Origin: Apostichopus japonicus
Taxonomy: Eukaryota; Echinodermata; Holothuroidea; Aspidochirotida; Stichopodidae
DNA: 64,000 bases
Assembly: GCF_037975245.1 (NCBI RefSeq)
Contig: NC_092576.1
Location: forward strand, 39,579,611 to 39,643,610
Reading direction: 5' to 3'
Positions 36,776 through 51,800 of the stretch are shown piece after piece. The notes under the pieces were generated by a model. The model searched no databases, was not told where the DNA came from, and saw only the letters and a list, made by a program, of their open reading frames with translations. A program made the translations under genes and the position numbers. How positions within the stretch are numbered: the first letter of the stretch is position 1; every line of letters begins with the position of its first letter.

Positions 36776-39700
36776 TAAATAGCTATCACCGATCGTCTAT
36801 AGGCAATTACAGTGAATAAGCCATTTTTTTATCGTGTCGAAGCTATCTATTTGCCGTAAGCACATGCATTACCTATAGATGATGTATCGAAGCTACGTTT
36901 CAGGTGTAAAGGCCCCTTCGCGTCGCTTTTTTGTTTGGATACAAGTCAAAACAGGCGTCGAATGAGCATTATTACGTGTACATTACGTCTATAAGGAACG
37001 ACATAGACGCTGATTTCGGCAATGATTTGCAATTTGTATCATGAGTTGCGAATAGATACACCAGGGTAACCATATCCAAGGTCAATAAATAGCTATTATC
37101 GATCGGCTATACGCAATTGCAGTGATTACGTCATCTGTTTCTCGTATGGAAGGTATACCCATAGCTATTACCGATTGACTGGACGACAACGTGTCGAAGC
37201 TACTTAGGCTATGCTACCATGATAGCTTAAGTACAAGCGGCCTGTTGGTGTATATGGATGGCTCTCGTCTTGTATGCGCGAGATCCCGGGTTCGATTCCC
37301 GGCCAACATTTTTGTCCTTTTACATTTTGTTGCTTTTATTTTGATTTGCACGATTGATGAACATGCAGCTTTTGAATGTGTTGCATTCTAACTACTGAAA
37401 CGGTATAATTTGTTTTCATGTTTTCACGGTCAATAAATAGCTATCACCGATCGTCTATAGGCAATTACAGTGAATAAGCCATTTTTTTATCGTGTCGAAG
37501 CTATCTATTTGCCGTAAGCACATGCATTACCTATAGATGATGTATCGAAGCTACGTTTCAGGTGTAAAGGCCCCTTCGCGTCGCTTTTTTTTTTGGATAC
37601 AAGTCAAAACAGGCGTCGAATGAGCATTATTACGTGTATATTACGTCTATAAGGAACGACATAGACGCTGATTTCGGCAATGATTTGTAAATATGTATCA
37701 TGAGTTGCGAATAGATACACCAGGGTAACCATATCCAAGGTCAATAAATAGCTATTATCGATCGGCTATACGCAATTGCAGTGATTACGTCATCTGTTTC
37801 TCGTATGGAAGGTATACCCATAGCTATTACCGATTGACTGGACGACAACGTGTCGAAGCTACTTAGGCTATGCTACCATGATAGCTTAAGTACAAGCGGC
37901 CTGTTGGTGTATATGGATGGCTCTCGTCTTGTATGCGCGAGATCCCGGGTTCGATTCCCGGCCAACATTTTTGTCCTTTTACATTTTGTTGCTTTTATTT
38001 TGATTTGCACGATTGATGAACATGCAGCTTTTGAATGTGTTGCATTCTAACTACTGAAACGGTATAATTTGTTTTCATGTTTTCACGGTCAATAAATAGC
38101 TATCACCGATCGTCTATAGGCAATTACAGTGAATAAGCCATTTTTTTATCGTGTCGAAGCTATCTATTTGCCGTAAGCACATGCATTACCTATAGATGAT
38201 GTATCGAAGCTACGTTTCAGGTGTAAAGGCCCCTTCGCGTCGCTTTTTTGTTTGGATACAAGTCAAAACAGGCGTCGAATGAGCATTATTACGTGTATAT
38301 TACGTCTATAAGGAACGACATAGACGCTGATTTCGGCAATGATTTGCAATTTGTATCATGAGTTGCGAATAGATACACCAGGGTAACCATATCCAAGGTC
38401 AATAAATAGCTTTTATCGATCGGCTATACGCAATTGCAGTGATTACGTCATCTGTTTCTCGTATGGAAGGTATACCCATAGCTATTACCGATTGACTGGA
38501 CGACAACGTGTCGAAGCTACTTAGGCTATGCTACCATGATAGCTTAAGTACAAGCGGCCTGTTGGTGTATATGGATGGCTCTCGTCTTGTATGCGCGAGA
38601 TCCCGGGTTCGATTCCCGGCCAACATTTTTGTCCTTTTACATTTTGTTGCTTTTATTTTGATTTGCACGATTGATGAACATGCAGCTTTTGAATGTGTTG
38701 CATTCTAACTACTGAAACGGTATAATTTGTTTTCATGGTCAATAAATAGCTATCACCGATCGTCTATAGGCAATTACAGTGAATAAGCCATTTTTTTATC
38801 GTGTCGAAGCTATCTATTTGCCGTAAGCACATGCATTACCTATAGATGATGTATCGAAGCTACGTTTCAGGTGTAAAGGCCCCTTCGCGTCGCTTTTTTG
38901 TTTGGATACAAGTCAAAACAGGCGTCGAATGAGCATTATTACGTGTACATTACGTCTATAAGGAACGACATAGACGCTGATTTCGGCAATGATTTGCAAT
39001 TTGTATCATGAGTTGCGAATAGATACACCAGGGTAACCATATCCAAGGTCAATAAATAGCTATTATCGATCGGCTATACGCAATTGCAGTGATTACGTCA
39101 TCTGTTTCTCGTATGGAAGGTATACCCATAGCTATTACCGATTGACTGGACGACAACGTGTCGAAGCTACTTAGGCTATGCTACCATGATAGCTTAAGTA
39201 CAAGCGGCCTGTTGGTGTATATGGATGGCTCTCGTCTTGTATGCGCGAGATCCCGGGTTCGATTCCCGGCCAACATTTTTGTCCTTTTACATTTTGTTGC
39301 TTTTATTTTGATTTGCACGATTGATGAACATGCAGCTTTTGAATGTGTTGCATTCTAACTACTGAAACGGTATAATTTGTTTTCATGTTTTCACGGTCAA
39401 TAAATAGCTATCACCGATCGTCTATAGGCAATTACAGTGAATAAGCCATTTTTTTATCGTGTCGAAGCTATCTATTTGCCGTAAGCACATGCATTACCTA
39501 TAGATGATGTATCGAAGCTACGTTTCAGGTGTAAAGGCCCCTTCGCGTCGCTTTTTTGTTTGGATACAAGTCAAAACAGGCGTCGAATGAGCATTATTAC
39601 GTGTATATTACGTCTATAAGGAACGACATAGACGCTGATTTCGGCAATGATTTGTAAATATGTATCATGAGTTGCGAATAGATACACCAGGGTAACCATA

Positions 39701-42700
39701 TCCAAGGTCAATAAATAGCTATTACCGATCGGCTATACGCAATTGCAGTGATTACGTCATCTGTTTCTCGTATGGAAGGTATACCCATAGCTATTACCGA
39801 TTGACTGGACGACAACGTGTCGAAGCTACTTAGGCTATGCTACCATGATAGCTTAAGTACAAGCGGCCTGTTGGTGTATATGGATGGCTCTCGTCTTGTA
39901 TGCGCGAGATCCCGGGTTCGATTCCCGGCCAACATTTTTGTCCTTTTACATTTTGTTGCTTTTATTTTGATTTGCACGATTGATGAACATGCAGCTTTTG
40001 AATGTGTTGCATTCTAACTACTGAAACGGTATAATTTGTTTTCATGTTTTCACGGTCAATAAATAGCTATCACCGATCGTCTATAGGCAATTACAGTGAA
40101 TAAGCCATTTTTTTATCGTGTCGAAGCTATCTATTTGCCGTAAGCACATGCATTACCTATAGATGATGTATCGAAGCTACGTTTCAGGTGTAAAGGCCCC
40201 TTCGCGTCGCTTTTTTGTTTGGATACAAGTCAAAACAGGCGTCGAATGAGCATTATTACGTGTATATTACGTCTATAAGGAACGACATAGACGCTGATTT
40301 CGGCAATGATTTGTAAATATGTATCATGAGTTGCGAATAGATACACCAGGGTAACCATATCCAAGGTCAATAAATAGCTATTACCGATCGGCTATACGCA
40401 ATTGCAGTGATTACGTCATCTGTTTCTCGTATGGAAGGTATACCCATAGCTATTACCGATTGACTGGACGACAACGTGTCGAAGCTACTTAGGCTATGCT
40501 ACCATGATAGCTTAAGTACAAGCGGCCTGTTGGTGTATATGGATGGCTCTCGTCTTGTATGCGCGAGATCCCGGGTTCGATTCCCGGCCAACATTTTTGT
40601 CCTTTTACATTTTGTTGCTTTTATTTTGATTTGCACGATTGATGAACATGCAGCTTTTGAATGTGTTGCATTCTAACTACTGAAACGGTATAATTTGTTT
40701 TCATGTTTTCACGGTCAATAAATAGCTATCACCGATCGTCTATAGGCAATTACAGTGAATAAGCCATTTTTTTTTATCGTGTCGAAGCTATCTATTTGCC
40801 GTAAGCACATGCATTACCTATAGATGATGTATCGAAGCTACGTTTCAGGTGTAAAGGCCCCTTCGCGTCGCTTTTTTGTTTGGATACAAGTCAAAACAGG
40901 CGTCGAATGAGCATTATTACGTGTATATTACGTCTATAAGGAACGACATAGACGCTGATTTCGGCAATGATTTGTAAATATGTATCATGAGTTGCGAATA
41001 GATACACCAGGGTAACCATATCCACGGTCAATAAATAGCTATTATCGATCGGCTATACGCAATTGCAGTGATTACGTCATCTGTTTCTCGTATGGAAGGT
41101 ATACCCATAGCTATTACCGATTGACTGGACGACAACGTGTCGAAGCTACTTAGGCTATGCTACCATGATAGCTTAAGTACAAGCGGCCTGTTGGTGTATA
41201 TGGATGGCTCTCGTCTTGTATGCGCGAGATCCCGGGTTCGATTCCCGGCCAACATTTTTGTCCTTTTACATTTTGTTGCTTTTATTTTGATTTGCACGAT
41301 TGATGAACATGCAGCTTTTGAATGTGTTGCATTCTAACTACTGAAACGGTATAATTTGTTTTCATGTTTTCACGGTCAATAAATAGCTATCACCGATCGT
41401 CTATAGGCAATTACAGTGAATAAGCCATTTTTTTTTATCGTGTCGAAGCTATCTATTTGCCGTAAGCACATGCATTACCTATAGATGATGTATCGAAGCT
41501 ACGTTTCAGGTGTAAAGGCCCCTTCGCGTCGCTTTTTTGTTTGGATACAAGTCAAAACAGGCGTCGAATGAGCATTATTACGTGTATATTACGTCTATAA
41601 GGAACGACATAGACGCTGATTTCGGCAATGATTTGCAATTTGTATCATGAGTTGCGAATAGATACACCAGGGTAACCATATCCAAGGTCAATAAATAGCT
41701 TTTATCGATCGGCTATACGCAATTGCAGTGATTACGTCATCTGTTTCTCGTATGGAAGGTATACCCATAGCTATTACCGATTGACTGGACGACAACGTGT
41801 CGAAGCTACTTAGGCTATGCTACCATGATAGCTTAAGTACAAGCGGCCTGTTGGTGTATATGGATGGCTCTCGTCTTGTATGCGCGAGATCCCGGGTTCG
41901 ATTCCCGGCCAACATTTTTGTCCTTTTACATTTTGTTGCTTTTATTTTGATTTGCACGATTGATGAACATGCAGCTTTTGAATGTGTTGCATTCTAACTA
42001 CTGAAACGGTATAATTTGTTTTCATGGTCAATAAATAGCTATCACCGATCGTCTATAGGCAATTACAGTGAATAAGCCATTTTTTTATCGTGTCGAAGCT
42101 ATCTATTTGCCGTAAGCACATGCATTACCTATAGATGATGTATCGAAGCTACGTTTCAGGTGTAAAGGCCCCTTCGCGTCGCTTTTTTGTTTGGATACAA
42201 GTCAAAACAGGCGTCGAATGAGCATTATTACGTGTACATTACGTCTATAAGGAACGACATAGACGCTGATTTCGGCAATGATTTGTAAATATGTATCATG
42301 AGTTGCGAATAGATACACCAGGGTAACCATATCCAAGGTCAATAAATAGCTATTATCGATCGGCTATACGCAATTGCAGTGATTACGTCATCTGTTTCTC
42401 GTATGGAAGGTATACCCATAGCTATTACCGATTGACTGGACGACAACGTGTCGAAGCTACTTAGGCTATGCTACCATGATAGCTTAAGTACAAGCGGCCT
42501 GTTGGTGTATATGGATGGCTCTCGTCTTGTATGCGCGAGATCCCGGGTTCGATTCCCGGCCAACATTTTTGTCCTTTTACATTTTGTTGCTTTTATTTTG
42601 ATTTGCACGATTGATGAACATGCAGCTTTTGAATGTGTTGCATTCTAACTACTGAAACGGTATAATTTGTTTTCATGTTTTCACGGTCAATAAATAGCTA

Positions 42701-43229
42701 TCACCGATCGTCTATAGGCAATTACAGTGAATAAGCCATTTTTTTATCGTGTCGAAGCTATCTATTTGCCGTAAGCACATGCATTACCTATAGATGATGT
42801 ATCGAAGCTACGTTTCAGGTGTAAAGGCCCCTTCGCGTCGCTTTTTTGTTTGGATACAAGTCAAAACAGGCGTCGAATGAGCATTATTACGTGTATATTA
42901 CGTCTATAAGGAACGACATAGACGCTGATTTCGGCAATGATTTGTAAATATGTATCATGAGTTGCGAATAGATACACCAGGGTAACCATATCCAAGGTCA
43001 ATAAATAGCTATTATCGATCGGCTATACGCAATTGCAGTGATTACGTCATCTGTTTCTCGTATGGAAGGTATACCCATAGCTATTACCGATTGACTGGAC
43101 GACAACGTGTCGAAGCTACTTAGGCTATGCTACCATGATAGCTTAAGTACAAGCGGCCTGTTGGTGTATATGGATGGCTCTCGTCTTGTATGCGCGAGAT
43201 CCCGGGTTCGATTCCCGGCCAACATTTTT

Positions 43230-44548
43230 GTCCTTTTACATTTTGTTGCTTTTATTTTGATTTGCACGATTGATGAACATGCAGCTTTTGAATGTGTTGC
43301 ATTCTAACTACTGAAACGGTATAATTTGTTTTCATGTTTTCACGGTCAATAAATAGCTATCACCGATCGTCTATAGGCAATTACAGTGAATAAGCCATTT
43401 TTTTATCGTGTCGAAGCTATCTATTTGCCGTAAGCACATGCATTACCTATAGATGATGTATCGAAGCTACGTTTCAGGTGTAAAGGCCCCTTCGCGTCGC
43501 TTTTTTTTTTTGGATACAAGTCAAAACAGGCGTCGCATGAGCATTATTACGTGTATATTACGTCTATAAGGAACGACATAGACGCTGATTTCGGCAATGA
43601 TTTGTAAATATGTATCATGAGTTGCGAATAGATACACCAGGGTAACCATATCCAAGGTCAATAAATAGCTATTATCGATCGGCTATACGCAATTGCAGTG
43701 ATTACGTCATCTGTTTCTCGTATGGAAGGTATACCCATAGCTATTACCGATTGACTGGACGACAACGTGTCGAAGCTACTTAGGCTATGCTACCATGATA
43801 GCTTAAGTACAAGCGGCCTGTTGGTGTATATGGATGGCTCTCGTCTTGTATGCGCGAGATCCCGGGTTCGATTCCCGGCCAACATTTTTGTCCTTTTACA
43901 TTTTGTTGCTTTTATTTTGATTTGCACGATTGATGAACATGCAGCTTTTGAATGTGTTGCATTCTAACTACTGAAACGGTATAATTTGTTTTCATGTTTT
44001 CACGGTCAATAAATAGCTATCACCGATCGTCTATAGGCAATTACAGTGAATAAGCCATTTTTTTATCGTGTCGAAGCTATCTATTTGCCGTAAGCACATG
44101 CATTACCTATAGATGATGTATCGAAGCTACGTTTCAGGTGTAAAGGCCCCTTCGCGTCGCTTTTTTTTTTTGGATACAAGTCAAAACAGGCGTCGCATGA
44201 GCATTATTACGTGTATATTACGTCTATAAGGAACGACATAGACGCTGATTTCGGCAATGATTTGTAAATATGTATCATGAGTTGCGAATAGATACACCAG
44301 GGTAACCATATCCAAGGTCAATAAATAGCTATTATCGATCGGCTATACGCAATTGCAGTGATTACGTCATCTGTTTCTCGTATGGAAGGTATACCCATAG
44401 CTATTACCGATTGACTGGACGACAACGTGTCGAAGCTACTTAGGCTATGCTACCATGATAGCTAACTACAAGCGGCCTGTTGGTGTATATGGATGGCTCT
44501 CGTCTTGTATGCGCGAGATCCCGGGTTCGATTCCCGGCCAACATTTTT
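43230..44548 (+). repeat. Dimer with GGCGTCGCATG, copy 1
   Basis: Two units both have an 11-T tract 2 and GGCGTCGCATG. The second also has GCTAACTAC in place of GCTTAAGTAC upstream of its tRNA-like segment (44461). The dimer repeats immediately downstream. Confidence 0.88.
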
Positions 44549-45867
44549 GTCCTTTTACATTTTGTTGCTTTTATTTTGATTTGCACGATTGATGAACATG
44601 CAGCTTTTGAATGTGTTGCATTCTAACTACTGAAACGGTATAATTTGTTTTCATGTTTTCACGGTCAATAAATAGCTATCACCGATCGTCTATAGGCAAT
44701 TACAGTGAATAAGCCATTTTTTTATCGTGTCGAAGCTATCTATTTGCCGTAAGCACATGCATTACCTATAGATGATGTATCGAAGCTACGTTTCAGGTGT
44801 AAAGGCCCCTTCGCGTCGCTTTTTTTTTTTGGATACAAGTCAAAACAGGCGTCGCATGAGCATTATTACGTGTATATTACGTCTATAAGGAACGACATAG
44901 ACGCTGATTTCGGCAATGATTTGTAAATATGTATCATGAGTTGCGAATAGATACACCAGGGTAACCATATCCAAGGTCAATAAATAGCTATTATCGATCG
45001 GCTATACGCAATTGCAGTGATTACGTCATCTGTTTCTCGTATGGAAGGTATACCCATAGCTATTACCGATTGACTGGACGACAACGTGTCGAAGCTACTT
45101 AGGCTATGCTACCATGATAGCTTAAGTACAAGCGGCCTGTTGGTGTATATGGATGGCTCTCGTCTTGTATGCGCGAGATCCCGGGTTCGATTCCCGGCCA
45201 ACATTTTTGTCCTTTTACATTTTGTTGCTTTTATTTTGATTTGCACGATTGATGAACATGCAGCTTTTGAATGTGTTGCATTCTAACTACTGAAACGGTA
45301 TAATTTGTTTTCATGTTTTCACGGTCAATAAATAGCTATCACCGATCGTCTATAGGCAATTACAGTGAATAAGCCATTTTTTTATCGTGTCGAAGCTATC
45401 TATTTGCCGTAAGCACATGCATTACCTATAGATGATGTATCGAAGCTACGTTTCAGGTGTAAAGGCCCCTTCGCGTCGCTTTTTTTTTTTGGATACAAGT
45501 CAAAACAGGCGTCGCATGAGCATTATTACGTGTATATTACGTCTATAAGGAACGACATAGACGCTGATTTCGGCAATGATTTGTAAATATGTATCATGAG
45601 TTGCGAATAGATACACCAGGGTAACCATATCCAAGGTCAATAAATAGCTATTATCGATCGGCTATACGCAATTGCAGTGATTACGTCATCTGTTTCTCGT
45701 ATGGAAGGTATACCCATAGCTATTACCGATTGACTGGACGACAACGTGTCGAAGCTACTTAGGCTATGCTACCATGATAGCTAACTACAAGCGGCCTGTT
45801 GGTGTATATGGATGGCTCTCGTCTTGTATGCGCGAGATCCCGGGTTCGATTCCCGGCCAACATTTTT
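44549..45867 (+). repeat. Dimer with GGCGTCGCATG, copy 2
   Basis: This has the same 1319 bp length and the same ordered variants as 43230-44548, including GCTAACTAC near 45780. The next unit reverts to the ordinary GTCGAATG. Confidence 0.88.
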
Positions 45868-48506
45868 GTCCTTTTACATTTTGTTGCTTTTATTTTGATT
45901 TGCACGATTGATGAACATGCAGCTTTTGAATGTGTTGCATTCTAACTACTGAAACGGTATAATTTGTTTTCATGTTTTCACGGTCAATAAATAGCTATCA
46001 CCGATCGTCTATAGGCAATTACAGTGAATAAGCCATTTTTTTATCGTGTCGAAGCTATCTATTTGCCGTAAGCACATGCATTACCTATAGATGATGTATC
46101 GAAGCTACGTTTCAGGTGTAAAGGCCCCTTCGCGTCGCTTTTTTTGTTTGGATACAAGTCAAAACAGGCGTCGAATGAGCATTATTACGTGTATATTACG
46201 TCTATAAGGAACGACATAGACGCTGATTTCGGCAATGATTTGTAAATATGTATCATGAGTTGCGAATAGATACACCAGGGTAACCATATCCAAGGTCAAT
46301 AAATAGCTATTATCGATCGGCTATACGCAATTGCAGTGATTACGTCATCTGTTTCTCGTATGGAAGGTATACCCATAGCTATTACCGATTGACTGGACGA
46401 CAACGTGTCGAAGCTACTTAGGCTATGCTACCATGATAGCTTAAGTACAAGCGGCCTGTTGGTGTATATGGATGGCTCTCGTCTTGTATGCGCGAGATCC
46501 CGGGTTCGATTCCCGGCCAACATTTTTGTCCTTTTACATTTTGTTGCTTTTATTTTGATTTGCACGATTGATGAACATGCAGCTTTTGAATGTGTTGCAT
46601 TCTAACTACTGAAACGGTATAATTTGTTTTCATGTTTTCACGGTCAATAAATAGCTATCACCGATCGTCTATAGGCAATTACAGTGAATAAGCCATTTTT
46701 TTTTATCGTGTCGAAGCTATCTATTTGCCGTAAGCACATGCATTACCTATAGATGATGTATCGAAGCTACGTTTCAGGTGTAAAGGCCCCTTCGCGTCGC
46801 TTTTTTGTTTGGATACAAGTCAAAACAGGCGTCGAATGAGCATTATTACGTGTATATTACGTCTATAAGGAACGACATAGACGCTGATTTCGGCAATGAT
46901 TTGTAAATATGTATCATGAGTTGCGAATAGATACACCAGGGTAACCATATCCACGGTCAATAAATAGCTATTATCGATCGGCTATACGCAATTGCAGTGA
47001 TTACGTCATCTGTTTCTCGTATGGAAGGTATACCCATAGCTATTACCCATTGACTGGACGACAACGTGTCGAAGCTACTTAGGCTATGCTACCATGATAG
47101 CTTAAGTACAAGCGGCCTGTTGGTGTATATGGATGGCTCTCGTCTTGTATGCGCGAGATCCCGGGTTCGATTCCCGGCCAACATTTTTGTCCTTTTACAT
47201 TTTGTTGCTTTTATTTTGATTTGCACGATTGATGAACATGCAGCTTTTGAATGTGTTGCATTCTAACTACTGAAACGGTATAATTTGTTTTCATGTTTTC
47301 ACGGTCAATAAATAGCTATCACCGATCGTCTATAGGCAATTACAGTGAATAAGCCATTTTTTTATCGTGTCGAAGCTATCTATTTGCCGTAAGCACATGC
47401 ATTACCTATAGATGATGTATCGAAGCTACGTTTCAGGTGTAAAGGCCCCTTCGCGTCGCTTTTTTGTTTGGATACAAGTCAAAACAGGCGTCGAATGAGC
47501 ATTATTACGTGTATATTACGTCTATAAGGAACGACATAGACGCTGATTTCGGCAATGATTTGTAAATATGTATCATGAGTTGCGAATAGATACACCAGGG
47601 TAACCATATCCAAGGTCAATAAATAGCTTTTATCGATCGGCTATACGCAATTGCAGTGATTACGTCATCTGTTTCTCGTATGGAAGGTATACCCATAGCT
47701 ATTACCCATTGACTGGACGACAACGTGTCGAAGCTACTTAGGCTATGCTACCATGATAGCTTAAGTACAAGCGGCCTGTTGGTGTATATGGATGGCTCTC
47801 GTCTTGTATGCGCGAGATCCCGGGTTCGATTCCCGGCCAACATTTTTGTCCTTTTACATTTTGTTGCTTTTATTTTGATTTGCACGATTGATGAACATGC
47901 AGCTTTTGAATGTGTTGCATTCTAACTACTGAAACGGTATAATTTGTTTTCATGTTTTCACGGTCAATAAATAGCTATCACCGATCGTCTATAGGCAATT
48001 ACAGTGAATAAGCCATTTTTTTATCGTGTCGAAGCTATCTATTTGCCGTAAGCACATGCATTACCTATAGATGATGTATCGAAGCTACGTTTCAGGTGTA
48101 AAGGCCCCTTCGCGTCGCTTTTTTGTTTGGATACAAGTCAAAACAGGCGTCGAATGAGCATTATTACGTGTATATTACGTCTATAAGGAACGACATAGAC
48201 GCTGATTTCGGCAATGATTTGTAAATATGTATCATGAGTTGCGAATAGATACACCAGGGTAACCATATCCAAGGTCAATAAATAGCTATTATCGATCGGC
48301 TATACGCAATTGCAGTGATTACGTCATCTGTTTCTCGTATGGAAGGTATACCCATAGCTATTACCGATTGACTGGACGACAACGTGTCGAAGCTACTTAG
48401 GCTATGCTACCATGATAGCTTAAGTACAAGCGGCCTGTTGGTGTATATGGATGGCTCTCGTCTTGTATGCGCGAGATCCCGGGTTCGATTCCCGGCCAAC
48501 ATTTTT

Positions 48507-49824
48507 GTCCTTTTACATTTTGTTGCTTTTATTTTAATTTGCACGATTGATGAACATGCAGCTTTTGAATGTGTTGCATTCTAACTACTGAAACGGTATA
48601 ATTTGTTTTCATGTTTTCACGGTCAATAAATAGCTATCACCGATCGTCTATAGGCAATTACAGTGAATAAGCCATTTTTTTTATCGTGTCGAAGCTATCT
48701 ATTTGCCGTAAGCACATGCATTGCCTATAGATGATGTATCGAAGCTACGTTTCAGGTGTAAAGGCCCCTTCGCGTCGCTTTTTTTTTGGATACAAGTCAA
48801 AACAGGCGTCGAATGAGCATTATTACGTGTATATTACGTCTATAAGGAACGACATAGACGCTGATTTCGGCAATGATTTGTAAATATGTATCATGAGTTG
48901 CGAATAGATACACCAGGGTAACCATATCCAAGGTCAATAAATAGCTATTATCGATCGGCTATACGCAATTGCAGTGATTACGTCATCTGTTTCTCGTATG
49001 GAAGGTATACCCATAGCTATTACCCATTGACTGGACGACAACGTGTCGAAGCTACTTAGGCTATGCTACCATGATAGCTTAAGTACAAGCGGCCTGTTGG
49101 TGTACATGGATGGCTCTCGTCTTGTATGCGCGAGATCCCGGGTTCGATTCCCGGCCAACATTTTTGTCCTTTTACATTTTGTTGCTTTTATTTTGATTTG
49201 CACGATTGATGAACATGCAGCTTTTGAATGTGTTGCATTCTAACTACTGAAACGGTATAATTTGTTTTCATGTTTTCACGGTCAATAAATAGCTATCACC
49301 GATCGTCTATAGGCAATTACAGTGAATAAGCCATTTTTTTTATCGTGTCGAAGCTATCTATTTGCCGTAAGCACATGCATTACCTATAGATGATGTATCG
49401 AAGCTACGTTTCAGGTGTAAAGGCCCCTTCGCGTCGCTTTTTTTTTTGGATACAAGTCAAAACAGGCGTCGAATGAGCATTATTACGTGTATATTACGTC
49501 TATAAGGAACGACATAGACGCTGATTTCGGCAATGATTTGCAATTTGTATCATGAGTTGCGAATAGATACACCAGGGTAACCATATCCAAGGTCAATAAA
49601 TAGCTATTATCGATCGGCTATACGCAATTGCAGTGATTACGTCATCTGTTTCTCGTATGGAAGGTATACCCATAGCTATTACCGATTGACTGGACGACAA
49701 CGTGTCGAAGCTACTTAGGCTATGCTACCATGATAGCTTAAGTACAAGCGGCCTGTTGGTGTATATGGATGGCTCTCGTCTTGTATGCGCGAGATCCCGG
49801 GTTCGATTCCCGGCCAACATTTTT
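48507..49824 (+). repeat. Dimer with GCATTGCC, copy 1
   Basis: The first unit has GCATTGCC (near 48720), ACCCATTG and ACATGG. The second has GCATTACC, GCAATTTG, ACCGATTG and ATATGG. The pair repeats directly downstream. A private ATTTTAATTT lies at its start (near 48535). Confidence 0.88.
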
Positions 49825-51142
49825 GTCCTTTTACATTTTGTTGCTTTTATTTTGATTTGCACGATTGATGAACATGCAGCTTTTGAATGTGTTGCATTCT
49901 AACTACTGAAACGGTATAATTTGTTTTCATGTTTTCACGGTCAATAAATAGCTATCACCGATCGTCTATAGGCAATTACAGTGAATAAGCCATTTTTTTT
50001 ATCGTGTCGAAGCTATCTATTTGCCGTAAGCACATGCATTGCCTATAGATGATGTATCGAAGCTACGTTTCAGGTGTAAAGGCCCCTTCGCGTCGCTTTT
50101 TTTTTGGATACAAGTCAAAACAGGCGTCGAATGAGCATTATTACGTGTATATTACGTCTATAAGGAACGACATAGACGCTGATTTCGGCAATGATTTGTA
50201 AATATGTATCATGAGTTGCGAATAGATACACCAGGGTAACCATATCCAAGGTCAATAAATAGCTATTATCGATCGGCTATACGCAATTGCAGTGATTACG
50301 TCATCTGTTTCTCGTATGGAAGGTATACCCATAGCTATTACCCATTGACTGGACGACAACGTGTCGAAGCTACTTAGGCTATGCTACCATGATAGCTTAA
50401 GTACAAGCGGCCTGTTGGTGTACATGGATGGCTCTCGTCTTGTATGCGCGAGATCCCGGGTTCGATTCCCGGCCAACATTTTTGTCCTTTTACATTTTGT
50501 TGCTTTTATTTTGATTTGCACGATTGATGAACATGCAGCTTTTGAATGTGTTGCATTCTAACTACTGAAACGGTATAATTTGTTTTCATGTTTTCACGGT
50601 CAATAAATAGCTATCACCGATCGTCTATAGGCAATTACAGTGAATAAGCCATTTTTTTTATCGTGTCGAAGCTATCTATTTGCCGTAAGCACATGCATTA
50701 CCTATAGATGATGTATCGAAGCTACGTTTCAGGTGTAAAGGCCCCTTCGCGTCGCTTTTTTTTTTGGATACAAGTCAAAACAGGCGTCGAATGAGCATTA
50801 TTACGTGTATATTACGTCTATAAGGAACGACATAGACGCTGATTTCGGCAATGATTTGCAATTTGTATCATGAGTTGCGAATAGATACACCAGGGTAACC
50901 ATATCCAAGGTCAATAAATAGCTATTATCGATCGGCTATACGCAATTGCAGTGATTACGTCATCTGTTTCTCGTATGGAAGGTATACCCATAGCTATTAC
51001 CGATTGACTGGACGACAACGTGTCGAAGCTACTTAGGCTATGCTACCATGATAGCTTAAGTACAAGCGGCCTGTTGGTGTATATGGATGGCTCTCGTCTT
51101 GTATGCGCGAGATCCCGGGTTCGATTCCCGGCCAACATTTTT
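49825..51142 (+). repeat. Dimer with GCATTGCC, copy 2
   Basis: This has the same 1318 bp length and variant order as 48507-49824 (GCATTGCC near 50040). It includes one of only three ACATGG copies in this third of the array. Confidence 0.88.
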
Positions 51143-51800
51143 GTCCTTTTACATTTTGTTGCTTTTATTTTGATTTGCACGATTGATGAACATGCAGCTT
51201 TTGAATGTGTTGCATTCTAACTACTGAAACGGTATAATTTGTTTTCATGTTTTCACGGTCAATAAATAGCTATCACCGATCGTCTATAGGCAATTACAGT
51301 GAATAAGCCATTTTTTTATCGTGTCGAAGCTATCTATTTGCCGTAAGCACATGCATTACCTATAGATGATGTATCGAAGCTACGTTTCAGGTGTAAAGGC
51401 CCCTTCGCGTCGCTTTTTTGTTTGGATACAAGTCAAAACAGGCGTCGAATGAGCATTATTACGTGTATATTACGTCTATAAGGAACGACATAGACGCTGA
51501 TTTCGGCAATGATTTGCAATTTGTATCATGAGTTGCGAATAGATACACCAGGGTAACCATATCCAAGGTCAATAAATAGCTATTATCGATCGGCTATACG
51601 CAATTGCAGTGATTACGTCATCTGTTTCTCGTATGGAAGGTATACCCATAGCTATTACCGATTGACTGGACGACAACGTGTCGAAGCTACTTAGGCTATG
51701 CTACCATGATAGCTTAAGTACAAGCGGCCTGTTGGTGTATATGGATGGCTCTCGTCTTGTATGCGCGAGATCCCGGGTTCGATTCCCGGCCAACATTTTT

